In this document: in pieces, positions 35,455 to 44,083 of the stretch
Layout of the letters: every line of letters begins with the position of its first letter
Position numbering within the stretch: position 1 is the first letter of the stretch
NCBI GenBank assembly: GCA_016342685.1
Contig: JAEINU010000007.1
Span: 88,201 to 152,200, forward strand
Source of the DNA: Bacteroidales bacterium
Lineage (GTDB): Bacteria > Bacteroidota > Bacteroidia > Bacteroidales > UBA12077
DNA: 64,000 nt
Direction of reading: 5' to 3'
Position numbers and translations under genes: made by a program
Notes under the pieces: generated by a model
Seen by the model: the letters and a program-made list of their open reading frames with translations, nothing else
Told to the model about the DNA's origin: nothing
Database searches by the model: none

Positions 35455-37092
35455 ATGAAAACAACAACAAACATAAATTTCAGACTATCAATCATATTTA
35501 TAATATTCCCAATCGTATTTTTTTATTCTTGTTCTGATTTTAAAAATGCAGAAGAAACAATAAATGTATTAGATGTGGAGCGAATTGTTAAGGAATTTTC
35601 TTCGGATGATTTTCAAGGACGAAAACCTTTAACGCTAGGAGAAGAAAAAGCGGTTGATTATTTAATAAATGAATATAAAAGAATTGGATTAGAGCCATTT
35701 CAGAACGGTAGTTTTATACAAGAAGTTCCACTGGTAGAAATTAAGAATACCATAAGCGAACGTATGAAGATAAATATGTGGAATGCATCCATAGAATTTA
35801 AATATTTGGATGATTTTATTGCAAATTCAGACCTATTAGTCGAAGAAACAAAGATTCGAAATTCAAGTATGGTATTTGTTGGCTATGGTATTGTAGCTCC
35901 AGAATATAATTGGAACGACTATAAAGATGCAAATGTAAAAGGGAAAATAGCAGTTGTATTAATTAATGATCCTGGATTTGGATCCGAAGATTCTACCTTT
36001 TTTAAAGGAAACGAAATGACCTATTATGGGCGATGGACCTATAAGTTTGAAGAGGCAGAAAGGCAAGGAGCAAAAGGAATAATCATTATTCACGAGAGAG
36101 AAACAGCTGGTTATCCTTGGAGTGTAATAGCAAATGGAGCCGATCAGTCCAGATTATATTTGGATTCAGATAATAATGAACCAAAGCTCACGCTTAAAGC
36201 TTGGATGACAGGAAATGCAGCGAAAGAATTGTTTTCAATGGCTGGGTTTAATTATAATGATTTAAAAGAGAAATCTGGAACTACAGAATTTAAACCGATA
36301 AATATTAGAGCAAGATTAAACCTGAAAATAAAGTCGACATATAAAAAAGGGATATCGAAAAATGTAATTGGACTTATCCCAGGAACTAAAAAAGCCGATG
36401 AGGTAATTGTTTATTCTTCACATTGGGATCATTTAGGTATTGGACCTATTGTTAATGGCGATTCAATTTACAATGGAGCTGTAGATAATTCTACTTCAAT
36501 GGCATGGATGTTGGAAATAGCCGAAGCTTTTGCCAATCTAAAGAAAAAACCAGCAAGATCTATTATGTTTTTGTCAACAAGCTCTGAGGAGGAAGGACTT
36601 TTAGGATCAGAGTACTATCTAAGGAATCCAATATTTCCTTTAAATAAAACAGTTGCAAATATTAATAATGATCTAATGTTACCTTTTGGGCCCTATAGAG
36701 ACATTACAATTATGGGATATGGTCAATCTGAGCTTGATGATTATGTTTTAAAGTTTGCAAAAGAATACGATAGATATGTACTTCCAGATCCAAATCCTCA
36801 AACAGGTATGTACTTTAGAGGAGATCAATTTAGTTTTGCAAAATATGGAGTACCCGCTTTGTATGCAAAAGGGAGTTACGATAATATAGAATTTGGAAAA
36901 GAATGGGGTATAAAGAAAGAAAAAGATTGGTTGTCTAATAATTATCACAAACAAACTGATCAGTATGATAGTGGAACATGGAACTTAGAAGGAATTGTTG
37001 ATGACGCAAAATTTCTTTTTAGAATGGGATATGAGTTAAGTAATTCGAATGATTTTCCAAAATGGAAAGAAGGTTCAGAGTTTAAAAGGTAA
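35455..37092 (+). CDS. M28 family zinc metallopeptidase, lipoprotein
   Basis: A 545-residue exported aminopeptidase-like protein. The signal peptide ends in a lipobox (FFYSCSDF). A PA-type insert (about 130-250) precedes the zinc peptidase domain (about 300-545), where HWDHLG, NGAVDNSTS, SSEEEGLLGSEYY and a final His-containing region carry the usual ligands and catalytic Glu. It probably trims peptides in the periplasm or at the cell surface. It is a single gene after prfB. Confidence 0.92.
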   Translation: MKTTTNINFRLSIIFIIFPIVFFYSCSDFKNAEETINVLDVERIVKEFSSDDFQGRKPLTLGEEKAVDYLINEYKRIGLEPFQNGSFIQEVPLVEIKNTISERMKINMWNASIEFKYLDDFIANSDLLVEETKIRNSSMVFVGYGIVAPEYNWNDYKDANVKGKIAVVLINDPGFGSEDSTFFKGNEMTYYGRWTYKFEEAERQGAKGIIIIHERETAGYPWSVIANGADQSRLYLDSDNNEPKLTLKAWMTGNAAKELFSMAGFNYNDLKEKSGTTEFKPINIRARLNLKIKSTYKKGISKNVIGLIPGTKKADEVIVYSSHWDHLGIGPIVNGDSIYNGAVDNSTSMAWMLEIAEAFANLKKKPARSIMFLSTSSEEEGLLGSEYYLRNPIFPLNKTVANINNDLMLPFGPYRDITIMGYGQSELDDYVLKFAKEYDRYVLPDPNPQTGMYFRGDQFSFAKYGVPALYAKGSYDNIEFGKEWGIKKEKDWLSNNYHKQTDQYDSGTWNLEGIVDDAKFLFRMGYELSNSNDFPKWKEGSEFKR

Positions 37093-37098
37093 AAGAAG

Positions 37099-37172
37099 TG
37101 GAGCATAGCGGAATCGAACCGCTGACCTCTTGACTGCCAGTCAAACGCTCTAGCCAACTGAGCTAATGCCCC
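37099..37172 (-). tRNA. tRNA-Ala (anticodon GGC)
   Basis: A 74-base cloverleaf on the minus strand without encoded CCA. Acceptor stem GGGGCAT/ATGCTCC, D arm AGCTCAGTTGGCTAGAGC, anticodon stem TTTGA/TCAAG with loop CTGGCAG and anticodon GGC, T arm AGCGG-TTCGATT-CCGCT. It is encoded alone, head-on to the M28 peptidase gene. Confidence 0.93.
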
Positions 37173-37473
37173 ATTTAATAAAGTGAAAGATCATATGGCA
37201 TATTTGAACGCTTTACTTCGGAAAATCATGAAAATTTTGTTTTCATTAAATTCAGAATCAACTAAGCTAATGCCCATTTTTAAAAACATGTGAAAATACA
37301 TTTTTTTATTTAAAATAGAAAGCTATTTTAGCAAACTCAAAACATATAGCATAATTTGTGCGTTATGTTATAAAGAATAAAGTACATCAGGTATTGATAA
37401 TTAGAAAGATAATGCATTATTTATGCATAATTCAGTTAAAATTGCGAATATTTAGAAATTTTAACATGAAAGT
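37173..37473. other. Intergenic region between tRNA-Ala and tonB-like gene, with tRNA fragment
   Basis: An AT-rich stretch with no convincing gene. It contains a 17-base tract at 37259-37275 (CAACTAAGCTAATGCCC) that repeats the 5' end of tRNA-Ala with one mismatch, in the same orientation and again followed by ATTT. The rest shows nothing recognisable. A 67-codon open frame here overlaps the TonB start and has no support. Confidence 0.6.
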
Positions 37474-37505
37474 TTTGAAAAACATTATTATATTATTTAT
37501 TTTTA
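37474..37505 (+). promoter_or_regulatory. Promoter of the TonB-like gene
   Basis: TTTG (37474-37477), 20 bases, then TATTTTTA (37498-37505), one mismatch from TAnnTTTG, 22 bases before the ATG. Confidence 0.5.
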
Positions 37506-37527
37506 GGCATTCAAAAAATAAACCAAC

Positions 37528-38211
37528 ATGGAAGTTAAAAAAACAGATAAGGCTAATTTAGAGAAGAAAAGAGGCATGTTTCTTCAATTAGGTTATGTTG
37601 TTGTTCTTGGGCTAGTTTTACTAGCTTTTGAATGGGGAACTAGACCTGCAGAAATTAACTCATTGGGAGAGTTAGGTGATATGGATCTTGAAGAGGAAAT
37701 TATACCAATTACTCGTCAGCAAAACGAACCACCTCCACCACCTCCACCACCTCAAACTACAGAAGTTATTAATATTGTTGATGATGATGTAGAAATTGAA
37801 GATGAATTAATTCTTGATGATACTGAAGCAGACCAAGATGATGCGATTGAAATCGTTGAGTTTGAAGAAGAAGAAGAAGAAGTAAACGAACAAGAAGTTT
37901 TCTTTGTTGTTGAGGATATGCCGACATTCCAAGGTAAAACAAGTGACGCATTTCGTATTTATATTCAACAAAATTTAAATTACCCAGTTATAGCACAAGA
38001 GAATGGCGTTAGTGGTAGAGTTTTCGTTCAGTTTGATATTAACGGACAAGGAAACGTAACAAATGTTATTGTTGTAAGGGGTGTTGATCCATCTCTTGAT
38101 AAGGAAGCTGTTCGAGTTGTTAAATCATCTCCAAAATGGGCTCCTGGTAAACAAAGGGGTAGACCAGTAAACGTACGATTTACGTTCCCTATTGTATTTC
38201 AATTACAATAA
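37528..38211 (+). CDS. TonB family energy transducer
   Basis: A 227-residue inner-membrane protein. One membrane anchor lies at about 20-37, followed by a proline run (eight Pro) and an acidic linker rich in Asp/Glu that spans the periplasm. The C-terminal TonB domain (about 135-227) has 'YPVIAQENGVSGRVFVQFDINGQG' and ends 'VRFTFPIVFQLQ'. It would pass proton-motive energy to outer-membrane receptors. No exbB or exbD gene is adjacent, so it works with partners encoded elsewhere. Confidence 0.92.
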   Translation: MEVKKTDKANLEKKRGMFLQLGYVVVLGLVLLAFEWGTRPAEINSLGELGDMDLEEEIIPITRQQNEPPPPPPPPQTTEVINIVDDDVEIEDELILDDTEADQDDAIEIVEFEEEEEEVNEQEVFFVVEDMPTFQGKTSDAFRIYIQQNLNYPVIAQENGVSGRVFVQFDINGQGNVTNVIVVRGVDPSLDKEAVRVVKSSPKWAPGKQRGRPVNVRFTFPIVFQLQ

Positions 38212-38231
38212 GAGAAAATAAGATATTATAT

Positions 38232-38267
38232 ATAATCCCGTGCAATTTGTACGGGATTATTTTTTTA
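38232..38267 (+). terminator. Rho-independent terminator of the TonB-like gene
   Basis: A 10-base stem (ATAATCCCGT/ACGGGATTAT) with a 9-base loop, followed by seven T on the plus strand. The stop codon of the convergent ruvC lies inside its 3' arm (38257-38259). Confidence 0.9.
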
Positions 38268-38811
38268 CCCTTCCTTGATTCTTATTAATAAAATCTTTCC
38301 AACTATTATAACTTTTGTCTATTGTTGGGTTATTAGATTGATAGAAATGACACATTGCAGCTGCAAGACCATCCGTAGCATCCAATTCAGTTGGTAATTC
38401 CTTCATTTTAAGCAAGCTTTTCAGAAGCATTGCAACTTGTTCCTTTGAAGCATTTCCTTGGCCGGTAATTGACATTTTTATTTTTCGGGGAGCATATTCA
38501 AATATGGGCATTGATCTGGATAGTGCTGCTGCGATAGCAACTCCTTGCGCCCGACCAAGTTTTAACATCGATTGTACATTTTTACCGAAAAAAGGAGCTT
38601 CAATTGCCAATTCATCCGGATGATATTGATCTATTAAAGAGGTTACACGATCAAATATTCTTTTTAATTTAACATAATGATCTGAGAATTTTCTTAAATC
38701 AATAATACCAAATGCAATGAGTATTGGTTTTTTTTCAACAATCTGAATTATACCATAACCCATAATTGTAGTTCCTGGATCAATACCTAGAATTATTCGA
38801 TCTTTGCTCAT
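38257..38811 (-). CDS. ruvC: Holliday junction resolvase RuvC
   Basis: A 184-residue endonuclease that cuts Holliday junctions together with RuvAB. The RNase H-like fold begins [15 protein letters not shown] with the first catalytic Asp at 11; a Glu in LAIEAPFFG and the C-terminal Asp pair in ELDATDGLA complete the site. The length is normal. It starts 9 bases after the S41 protease gene ends on the same strand, and its stop codon lies within the TonB terminator. Confidence 0.95.
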   Translation of the reverse strand: MSKDRIILGIDPGTTIMGYGIIQIVEKKPILIAFGIIDLRKFSDHYVKLKRIFDRVTSLIDQYHPDELAIEAPFFGKNVQSMLKLGRAQGVAIAAALSRSMPIFEYAPRKIKMSITGQGNASKEQVAMLLKSLLKMKELPTELDATDGLAAAMCHFYQSNNPTIDKSYNSWKDFINKNQGRVKK

Positions 38812-38820
38812 TGTATAAGT

Positions 38821-40107
38821 TTATAAAGAGCCTCTTTCATCTTTAATAGATCGTATTTCTTTTTTAGGAGTTTTTCTCAACTCTGAAGAAGATTTACTAG
38901 AAGAAAACGACCCGTTTTTTATGTGATTAAAAACTTCGCTAAATATAGCTTCATCTTTACCAAAGGTATGGTATGTGTCATCATCAACATAGCTGTCTGC
39001 CTTTAAGCCGTCGAAATAACTACCATAGCCAGCAGCATTTTCAAGGCTAAAACAAATTGGCACATAAACAAGGTTGCTATATCGACTATTAAATGAATAC
39101 ATTCCGACAGGCTTTCCATAGGTGTCGTTTCCTACAATATACACATTATCTAAATGAGGCTCCAGTCCATTAATTATTGCTTCACTTGCAGAAGCAGATC
39201 CTTTTCCTGCGATAAAATAAACACTGGAAAGCTTTAACGAATTGCTGTTTTGTTCAAAGTAAATGCTTTCATTTAAATTTGAAGTATAGTTGTTATGCAC
39301 ATACGAAAGAAATTTTTCTCCATTAACTGCATCGGGAATTATTAAATTTGCCATGTGTTCAACAATGCTTAACAGTCCGCCTCCGTTGTATCTTAAATCA
39401 ATAACAAGATCTGTAACACCTGCATTCTTAAACTCTAAAAAAGTTTCAGTTAATTCCTCTTTGGAAGGTTCAATGAAACTTTCAAAAACTAAGTAGCCAA
39501 TTTTATTTGTTCCATCAACAATTATTTCGCTATATACAACCGTTTTTATATCAACCTCTTTTTTAAGGTATGATTTAGAAACAGTAGTTCCACTTGTAGA
39601 TTCAAATTCAAAGGTATTTGAAATGCCAACAGCATCAGTTCCTAAAAGGCTTGGAATATTTGTGTTCTCATTTACAGTAGTCCCATTAATTGTGTTTATT
39701 TTCCAACTTCTATCTATTCCATCTGTTTTAAAATCACAATCATCGTATAAATACGTGATTCTCATATTCCCCTCATTATCTGGAGTAAATCCAAATCCGT
39801 AACCAATATATTTCCCTTCAACATAATATTGTTCGTTTTCTTCTTTTGTTGTAATGTAACTCCACTTATCTTTTGGCAAGAATCTCATTGCTTCCAAAAG
39901 TTCTTGCGGGCTAGAGTAATTCTCAAAATCAACCCTTGGTATTGAATCTATCCAGAAATAATAATCTTCTAAGATCATGTGTAGTTCTTCTATCGTATCC
40001 TTAGGTTCGTATGGGAAGATTTTTTCTTTTTCGCAGGAGTTAAAAAGGATGAGGATAGATATTACTATAAAAACTAAAAGATTATTGATTTTAGATAATT
40101 GTTTCAT
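38821..40107 (-). CDS. S41 family C-terminal processing-type peptidase, lipoprotein
   Basis: A 428-residue exported serine protease. The signal peptide ends in a lipobox (FNSCEKEK). A PDZ-like region (about 95-165) precedes the S41 domain (about 190-400), with 'VIDLRYNGGG', the nucleophile in GKGSASASEA and the likely base Lys in DTYGKPVG. The tail is rich in Ser and Lys. It is the tricorn/CTP-like type common as several paralogues in Bacteroidota. It follows the EamA gene by 4 bases. Confidence 0.9.
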   Translation of the reverse strand: MKQLSKINNLLVFIVISILILFNSCEKEKIFPYEPKDTIEELHMILEDYYFWIDSIPRVDFENYSSPQELLEAMRFLPKDKWSYITTKEENEQYYVEGKYIGYGFGFTPDNEGNMRITYLYDDCDFKTDGIDRSWKINTINGTTVNENTNIPSLLGTDAVGISNTFEFESTSGTTVSKSYLKKEVDIKTVVYSEIIVDGTNKIGYLVFESFIEPSKEELTETFLEFKNAGVTDLVIDLRYNGGGLLSIVEHMANLIIPDAVNGEKFLSYVHNNYTSNLNESIYFEQNSNSLKLSSVYFIAGKGSASASEAIINGLEPHLDNVYIVGNDTYGKPVGMYSFNSRYSNLVYVPICFSLENAAGYGSYFDGLKADSYVDDDTYHTFGKDEAIFSEVFNHIKNGSFSSSKSSSELRKTPKKEIRSIKDERGSL

Positions 40108-40111
40108 TTTA

Positions 40112-40996
40112 CTAGATTTTAATTTTTTTAGATTGCTGAATAAAAATTCCTAGAATAATCAAAATTAAACCAAAAAAGGTTGTGATAAATATTTTTTCGT
40201 GCAAAAAAATGCTAATAAATACTAACGAGCAAAAAGGGGTTAAATATATAAGATTACTTATTTTATCAGTTCTTTCTGACAATTTTAAAGCTTTCAGCCA
40301 TACTACAAAAGTAATACCCATTTCAAAAAGTCCAATATAAATTCCCGACAGAATTCCATTCGTCGAAGTTATTTTTACATCAGAAAATAGGAGTGTTGTA
40401 ATACCTATAAGTATAAAAGCAGTTAAAAAATTAAGAAATAATTGTACAATTTCGTCACCTTTATTTTTCATGTTAAATAGCCAAAACAATGCCCAAACAA
40501 CAGAGCTGCCTAAAGCTAACACCACTCCTAAAGGATTTGCAAAATTCATGTTTGTAATATTCCCTTCAGATGATATCAGAAATACTCCAACAAAACTTAT
40601 TATTAAGGCAAGTATGCCTTTGGTAGTAAGTCTTTGTTTTAAAATAGGAATTGATAAAAGAACTAAAGTAATTGGCCAAATAAAATTCAGTGGTTGGGCA
40701 ACTTGAGCAGGTAAAAGGTCATATGCTTTAAATAAAATCACATAATATAAAAAAGGATTTAGAAATCCAAGGAGAGTTGTTCTAAGTAGTTCTTTGCGCT
40801 TTATTTGTTTTATTTTCCAATTTTTTTTTTGAAAAAGGATTATGCCAAATAAAAAAACAGTACTCGTAAAGCTTGCTATAAAAAGTAACTGGTAATGATC
40901 TAAATAACGCAACCCTATTTTAAATGCAGAAGCAGATGTTCCCCAGAAAAGAATGGCAAGACCTGCGTATAAATATGCTTTTTTACTTTTTAACAT
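40112..40996 (-). CDS. EamA/DMT superfamily transporter
   Basis: A 294-residue inner-membrane protein with ten predicted helices in two EamA repeats (from about 8 and about 150), opening 'YLYAGLAILFWGTSASAFKIGL', the usual entry of this family. These are drug/metabolite exporters or importers; the substrate is not readable. Its start shares one base with the end of the preceding lipoprotein gene, and the S41 gene follows after 4 bases, so three genes form one unit. Confidence 0.9.
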   Translation of the reverse strand: MLKSKKAYLYAGLAILFWGTSASAFKIGLRYLDHYQLLFIASFTSTVFLFGIILFQKKNWKIKQIKRKELLRTTLLGFLNPFLYYVILFKAYDLLPAQVAQPLNFIWPITLVLLSIPILKQRLTTKGILALIISFVGVFLISSEGNITNMNFANPLGVVLALGSSVVWALFWLFNMKNKGDEIVQLFLNFLTAFILIGITTLLFSDVKITSTNGILSGIYIGLFEMGITFVVWLKALKLSERTDKISNLIYLTPFCSLVFISIFLHEKIFITTFFGLILIILGIFIQQSKKIKI

Positions 40997-41490
40997 TAAA
41001 AAATAGAATCAGTTTGCAGATAGAAGGTTTTAGAGACATTACGTAAAATATTAATATTAGAATCAACTCGTTCTGTTAATAGGTCAAGCATTTTCTTTTC
41101 TGATTCTAACTGAAGTTCATATTGAATGCGCGAAATTTTGTTTTCCCCAACATCTTCTTTTAATCCAATTAATTGATCTTTTGAAAAAAATATTTCTTGC
41201 TGAATAGAATAATAATTCCTTTTTAAATCACCGATTGTATATTCAAGAAACTGAAAGAACAATAGGGAGTCTGGAGTCTGAACAAGTTTAGAAATTGAAT
41301 CTACAGCAAGACTGTCATCACTAATCCTATAGATTTCTTCAAGGGTTGCATTGTAAATAACAGAAAGATGATCATTGATGCTATCTGTTTTTTCAATGTA
41401 AAAAGATAGTTCAGAAATATTAATTGGATGTTCGTTTTTACAACTAATATTAATTACTATTAAAAATGCTATTAAATATATATATCTCAT
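40996..41490 (-). CDS. Small lipoprotein of unknown function
   Basis: A 164-residue protein with a lipoprotein signal peptide (lipobox INISCKNE). The mature part is entirely helical and acidic, with a long stretch of coiled-coil type in its second half. I recognise no family. It is the first gene of the lipoprotein-EamA-S41 run and overlaps the EamA start by one base. Confidence 0.75.
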   Translation of the reverse strand: MRYIYLIAFLIVINISCKNEHPINISELSFYIEKTDSINDHLSVIYNATLEEIYRISDDSLAVDSISKLVQTPDSLLFFQFLEYTIGDLKRNYYSIQQEIFFSKDQLIGLKEDVGENKISRIQYELQLESEKKMLDLLTERVDSNINILRNVSKTFYLQTDSIF

Positions 41491-41540
41491 GGTTTAAGGA
41501 TTGAGAATCGACCTAATATTACAAAAATAATTATATAAAA

Positions 41541-41567
41541 AAAAGAGTGCTTGTAGGGCACTCTTTT
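41541..41567 (-). terminator. Rho-independent terminator of serS
   Basis: A perfect 10-base stem (AAAAGAGTGC/GCACTCTTTT) with a 7-base loop, just after the serS stop and followed by a T-run on the minus strand. Confidence 0.9.
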
Positions 41568-41586
41568 AAAGATATGTAAATCAGTT

Positions 41587-42861
41587 TTAATCAATAATAT
41601 CAAAACCTGTATAAGGTCTTAAAACTTCAGGAATAACAATTCCTTTTTCTGTTTGATTATTTTCTAAAATAGCAGCTAAGATTCTTGGTAATGCTAAAGC
41701 ACTTCCGTTTAAAGTGTGAGCAAGTTGGGTTTTTTTGTCGTTTTCTTCCTTATAACGAAGCTTTAATCTATTTGCCTGATAAGATTCAAAGTTTGAAACA
41801 GAACTTACTTCCAACCATTTCTCTTGTGCAACAGAAAATACTTCAAAATCAAATGTAAGTGCAGAAGTAAAGCTCGTATCTCCTCCACAAAGATGTAATA
41901 CTCTATATGGAAGATTCAATGATTTTACCAACTCTTCAACATGACCAACCATTTCATTTAATGTATCATAAGACTTTTCTGGATGCTGAACCTGAACAAT
42001 TTCTACTTTATCGAATTGATGTAATCTGTTTAGTCCACGAACGTCTTTGCCGTATGATCCTGCTTCTCTTCTAAAACAAGGAGTATAGGCAGTCATTTTT
42101 ATAGGAAAATCTTTAGCAGATAATATTACATCTCTAAAAATATTTGTAACAGGAACTTCAGCAGTTGGTATTAAATACAAATTATCTGCAGTTACATGAT
42201 ACATTTGACCTTCTTTATCAGGCAATTGACCAGTTCCAAAGCCAGACTCTTCGTTAACCATTAGTGGAGGCATCACTTCATTATAGCCTGCGTTTGTTGC
42301 AGTATCTAAAAAGTATGAGATTAAAGCTCGTTGAAGTTTTGCTCCTTTACCTTTGTAAACGGGGAAACCGCTACCTGTTAACTTATTTCCAAGTTCAAAA
42401 TCAATAATGTCGTATTTTTTGGCTAAATCCCAATGTGGCACTGCTCCATCATATAAAACTGGAATTTCACCACCTGAACGAATTTCTTTATTTTCATTTT
42501 CTCCTTTTCCAGGAGGTACAGATTCGTGGGGCACATTAGGAATCTGCACTAACAATGCATTTAAGTTATTTTCAATGGATGCTAACTCTTCGCCTTGCAA
42601 TTTAACAGAGTCTTTTAATTCTGTATTTTTTTCTTTTAACTCATTCGCTTCATTAGTTTTTCCCGATTTGAACAACATACCAATTTCTTTGGCCATTTTA
42701 TTCAATTCAGACTGAATGTTGTCTACACTTTGTTGTGTTGAGCGTCGCTTTTGATCTAAATCAAGAATTTGTGAAACAATTCCTTCTGCTTGAAAATTTT
42801 TAATCTTTAATCGTTCAATTACAAGATCTTTATTTTCCTGAATAAACTTTAAGGTTAGCAT
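41587..42861 (-). CDS. serS: Seryl-tRNA synthetase
   Basis: A 424-residue class II synthetase. The N-terminal antiparallel coiled coil that grips the tRNA long arm spans about 30-105. The catalytic core follows with motif 2 (TPCFRREAGSYGKDVRG) and motif 3 near the C terminus (LNGSALALPRILAAILEN). The length is normal. It has its own terminator; a candidate -7 box lies 73 bases upstream. Confidence 0.97.
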   Translation of the reverse strand: MLTLKFIQENKDLVIERLKIKNFQAEGIVSQILDLDQKRRSTQQSVDNIQSELNKMAKEIGMLFKSGKTNEANELKEKNTELKDSVKLQGEELASIENNLNALLVQIPNVPHESVPPGKGENENKEIRSGGEIPVLYDGAVPHWDLAKKYDIIDFELGNKLTGSGFPVYKGKGAKLQRALISYFLDTATNAGYNEVMPPLMVNEESGFGTGQLPDKEGQMYHVTADNLYLIPTAEVPVTNIFRDVILSAKDFPIKMTAYTPCFRREAGSYGKDVRGLNRLHQFDKVEIVQVQHPEKSYDTLNEMVGHVEELVKSLNLPYRVLHLCGGDTSFTSALTFDFEVFSVAQEKWLEVSSVSNFESYQANRLKLRYKEENDKKTQLAHTLNGSALALPRILAAILENNQTEKGIVIPEVLRPYTGFDIID

Positions 42862-42892
42862 AACTTAAAATATGAATGGTTATAAAATAAAA

Positions 42893-42933
42893 AATCTCCT
42901 GAATTTTACCTTTTACAGTAATATTAGGAGATT
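42893..42933 (-). terminator. Rho-independent terminator of rplU-rpmA
   Basis: An 8-base perfect stem (AATCTCCT/AGGAGATT) with an unusually long 25-base loop lies after the rpmA stop; the minus strand continues TTTTTATTTTATA. Confidence 0.75.
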
Positions 42934-42941
42934 CAAAAATA
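42934..42941 (-). promoter_or_regulatory. Candidate -7 element for serS
   Basis: The minus strand reads TATTTTTG right at the edge of the preceding terminator, with no clear -33 partner. Confidence 0.3.
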
Positions 42942-42953
42942 AGTAAATTTCTT

Positions 42954-43214
42954 TTATTCTTCGATAGGAAGAACAGATACAAAAGATTTGTTCCCCTGTT
43001 TTTTTCTGAATGAAATTTTACCATCAATTAAAGCAAATAATGTGTGGTCTTTTCCCATACCAACATTTTCACCTGGATGATGTTGTGTTCCTCTTTGACG
43101 GATGATAATGTTACCAGCTTTAGCAACTTGTCCACCATATAGTTTTACGCCTAATCGTTTACTTTCTGATTCGCGACCGTTCCTTGAACTACCAGCTCCT
43201 TTCTTATGTGCCAT
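42954..43214 (-). CDS. rpmA: 50S ribosomal protein bL27
   Basis: An 86-residue basic protein opening [22 protein letters not shown], the L27 signature, with '[21 protein letters not shown]' next. It begins directly at the conserved AHKKG; there is no N-terminal extension of the Firmicutes type needing cleavage. L27 reaches the peptidyl transferase centre. It forms a two-gene unit with rplU, 17 bases upstream. Confidence 0.97.
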   Translation of the reverse strand: MAHKKGAGSSRNGRESESKRLGVKLYGGQVAKAGNIIIRQRGTQHHPGENVGMGKDHTLFALIDGKISFRKKQGNKSFVSVLPIEE

Positions 43215-43231
43215 TTCTTAGAGTTTTTAAA

Positions 43232-43543
43232 TTAAGCAATAATTTCTTCAACGTGAATTTGAGTAAACTGTTGACGGTGACCGTTCAGTTTTTGATACCC
43301 TTTTCTTCTCTTTTTCTTGAAAACAAGAACTTTGTCACCTTTTAGGTGAACTAAAACTTTAGCGGAAATTTTTGCAGCTTTCACGGTAGGTTTTCCAACT
43401 TTTACCTTTCCGTCATCATCGATCAACAATACGTTTTCGAATTCAACAGTAGTTCCTTCTTCAGCGTCTAAACGATGAACAAATAATTTACTGTCTTTCT
43501 CAACTTTAAACTGTTGTCCTGCTATCTCTACAATTGCGTACAT
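43232..43543 (-). CDS. rplU: 50S ribosomal protein bL21
   Basis: A 103-residue protein matching L21: [18 protein letters not shown] at the start and '[20 protein letters not shown]' near the end, which contacts 23S rRNA. The length is normal. It is first in the rplU-rpmA unit and is driven by the consensus promoter at 43584-43614. Confidence 0.97.
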   Translation of the reverse strand: MYAIVEIAGQQFKVEKDSKLFVHRLDAEEGTTVEFENVLLIDDDGKVKVGKPTVKAAKISAKVLVHLKGDKVLVFKKKRRKGYQKLNGHRQQFTQIHVEEIIA

Positions 43544-43583
43544 CTATTAATTTTTTAACAGTTTTAATACTTTTTTGGGAATG

Positions 43584-43614
43584 CAAAAGTATAAAAGTTT
43601 ATCTGATTAACAAA
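43584..43614 (-). promoter_or_regulatory. Strong consensus promoter of rplU-rpmA
   Basis: On the minus strand TTTG (43611-43614), 19 bases, then TACTTTTG (43584-43591): a perfect -33/-7 pair about 40 bases before the rplU start. Confidence 0.85.
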
Positions 43615-43732
43615 CATTTAATCTTGATATTTTAACTTAAATCAACTTTTTGCACAAACAAGCTTGTAAATATATGATAAAAAATAGTTTATATCTTAAA
43701 TTTTGTTAAAATAGAAGCTTACAAGTTTTAAA

Positions 43733-43764
43733 TTTAATTAATGACAAAATATTAGATAACTTTG
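43733..43764 (+). promoter_or_regulatory. Promoter of the mutL gene cluster
   Basis: TTTA (43733-43736), 20 bases, then a perfect TAACTTTG (43757-43764), 21 bases before the first gene of the rightward run. Confidence 0.6.
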
Positions 43765-43785
43765 TAATGTTAAAATATATGTATT

Positions 43786-44070
43786 ATGTCTATAAGATTT
43801 TTTCACACTCCAAAAAATAAGAAATTCAATTTTTCGCCGCGATATTACGATGAGCAAAAAGAAGAATTAGAAAAAAGAGTTGAGCAAATAAAAAAGGAGA
43901 TGGGTGTTTCTGATGATGACCCAAATAAACCTTATGTTTCGAGTATTCGAAAAGGACAAATGAGAGGTTATTTAAAGAAAACATCAAAACAGAAACGTCA
44001 ATCGACTGGACGTTTGATAATTATCCTTTTGGTTTTAGCTTTAACAGCTTACTTTCTTCTTTATTTTTAA
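43786..44070 (+). CDS. Small C-terminally anchored membrane protein
   Basis: A 94-residue protein: a basic N-terminal part with aromatic residues (IRFFHTPKNKKFNFSPRYYDEQKEE), a charged helix, and one hydrophobic C-terminal helix (about 74-94) that would insert into the inner membrane. I recognise it only as a Bacteroidota hypothetical found next to mutL. It lies 13 bases before mutL and shares its promoter. Confidence 0.8.
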   Translation: MSIRFFHTPKNKKFNFSPRYYDEQKEELEKRVEQIKKEMGVSDDDPNKPYVSSIRKGQMRGYLKKTSKQKRQSTGRLIIILLVLALTAYFLLYF

Positions 44071-44083
44071 TTAAACCTCGCGA

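Noticed and set aside
37358..37561. A 67-codon open frame before the TonB gene
   Set aside because: It overlaps the TonB start in another frame, contains the TonB promoter, and has no domain or signal sequence; the composition looks like random AT-rich DNA.
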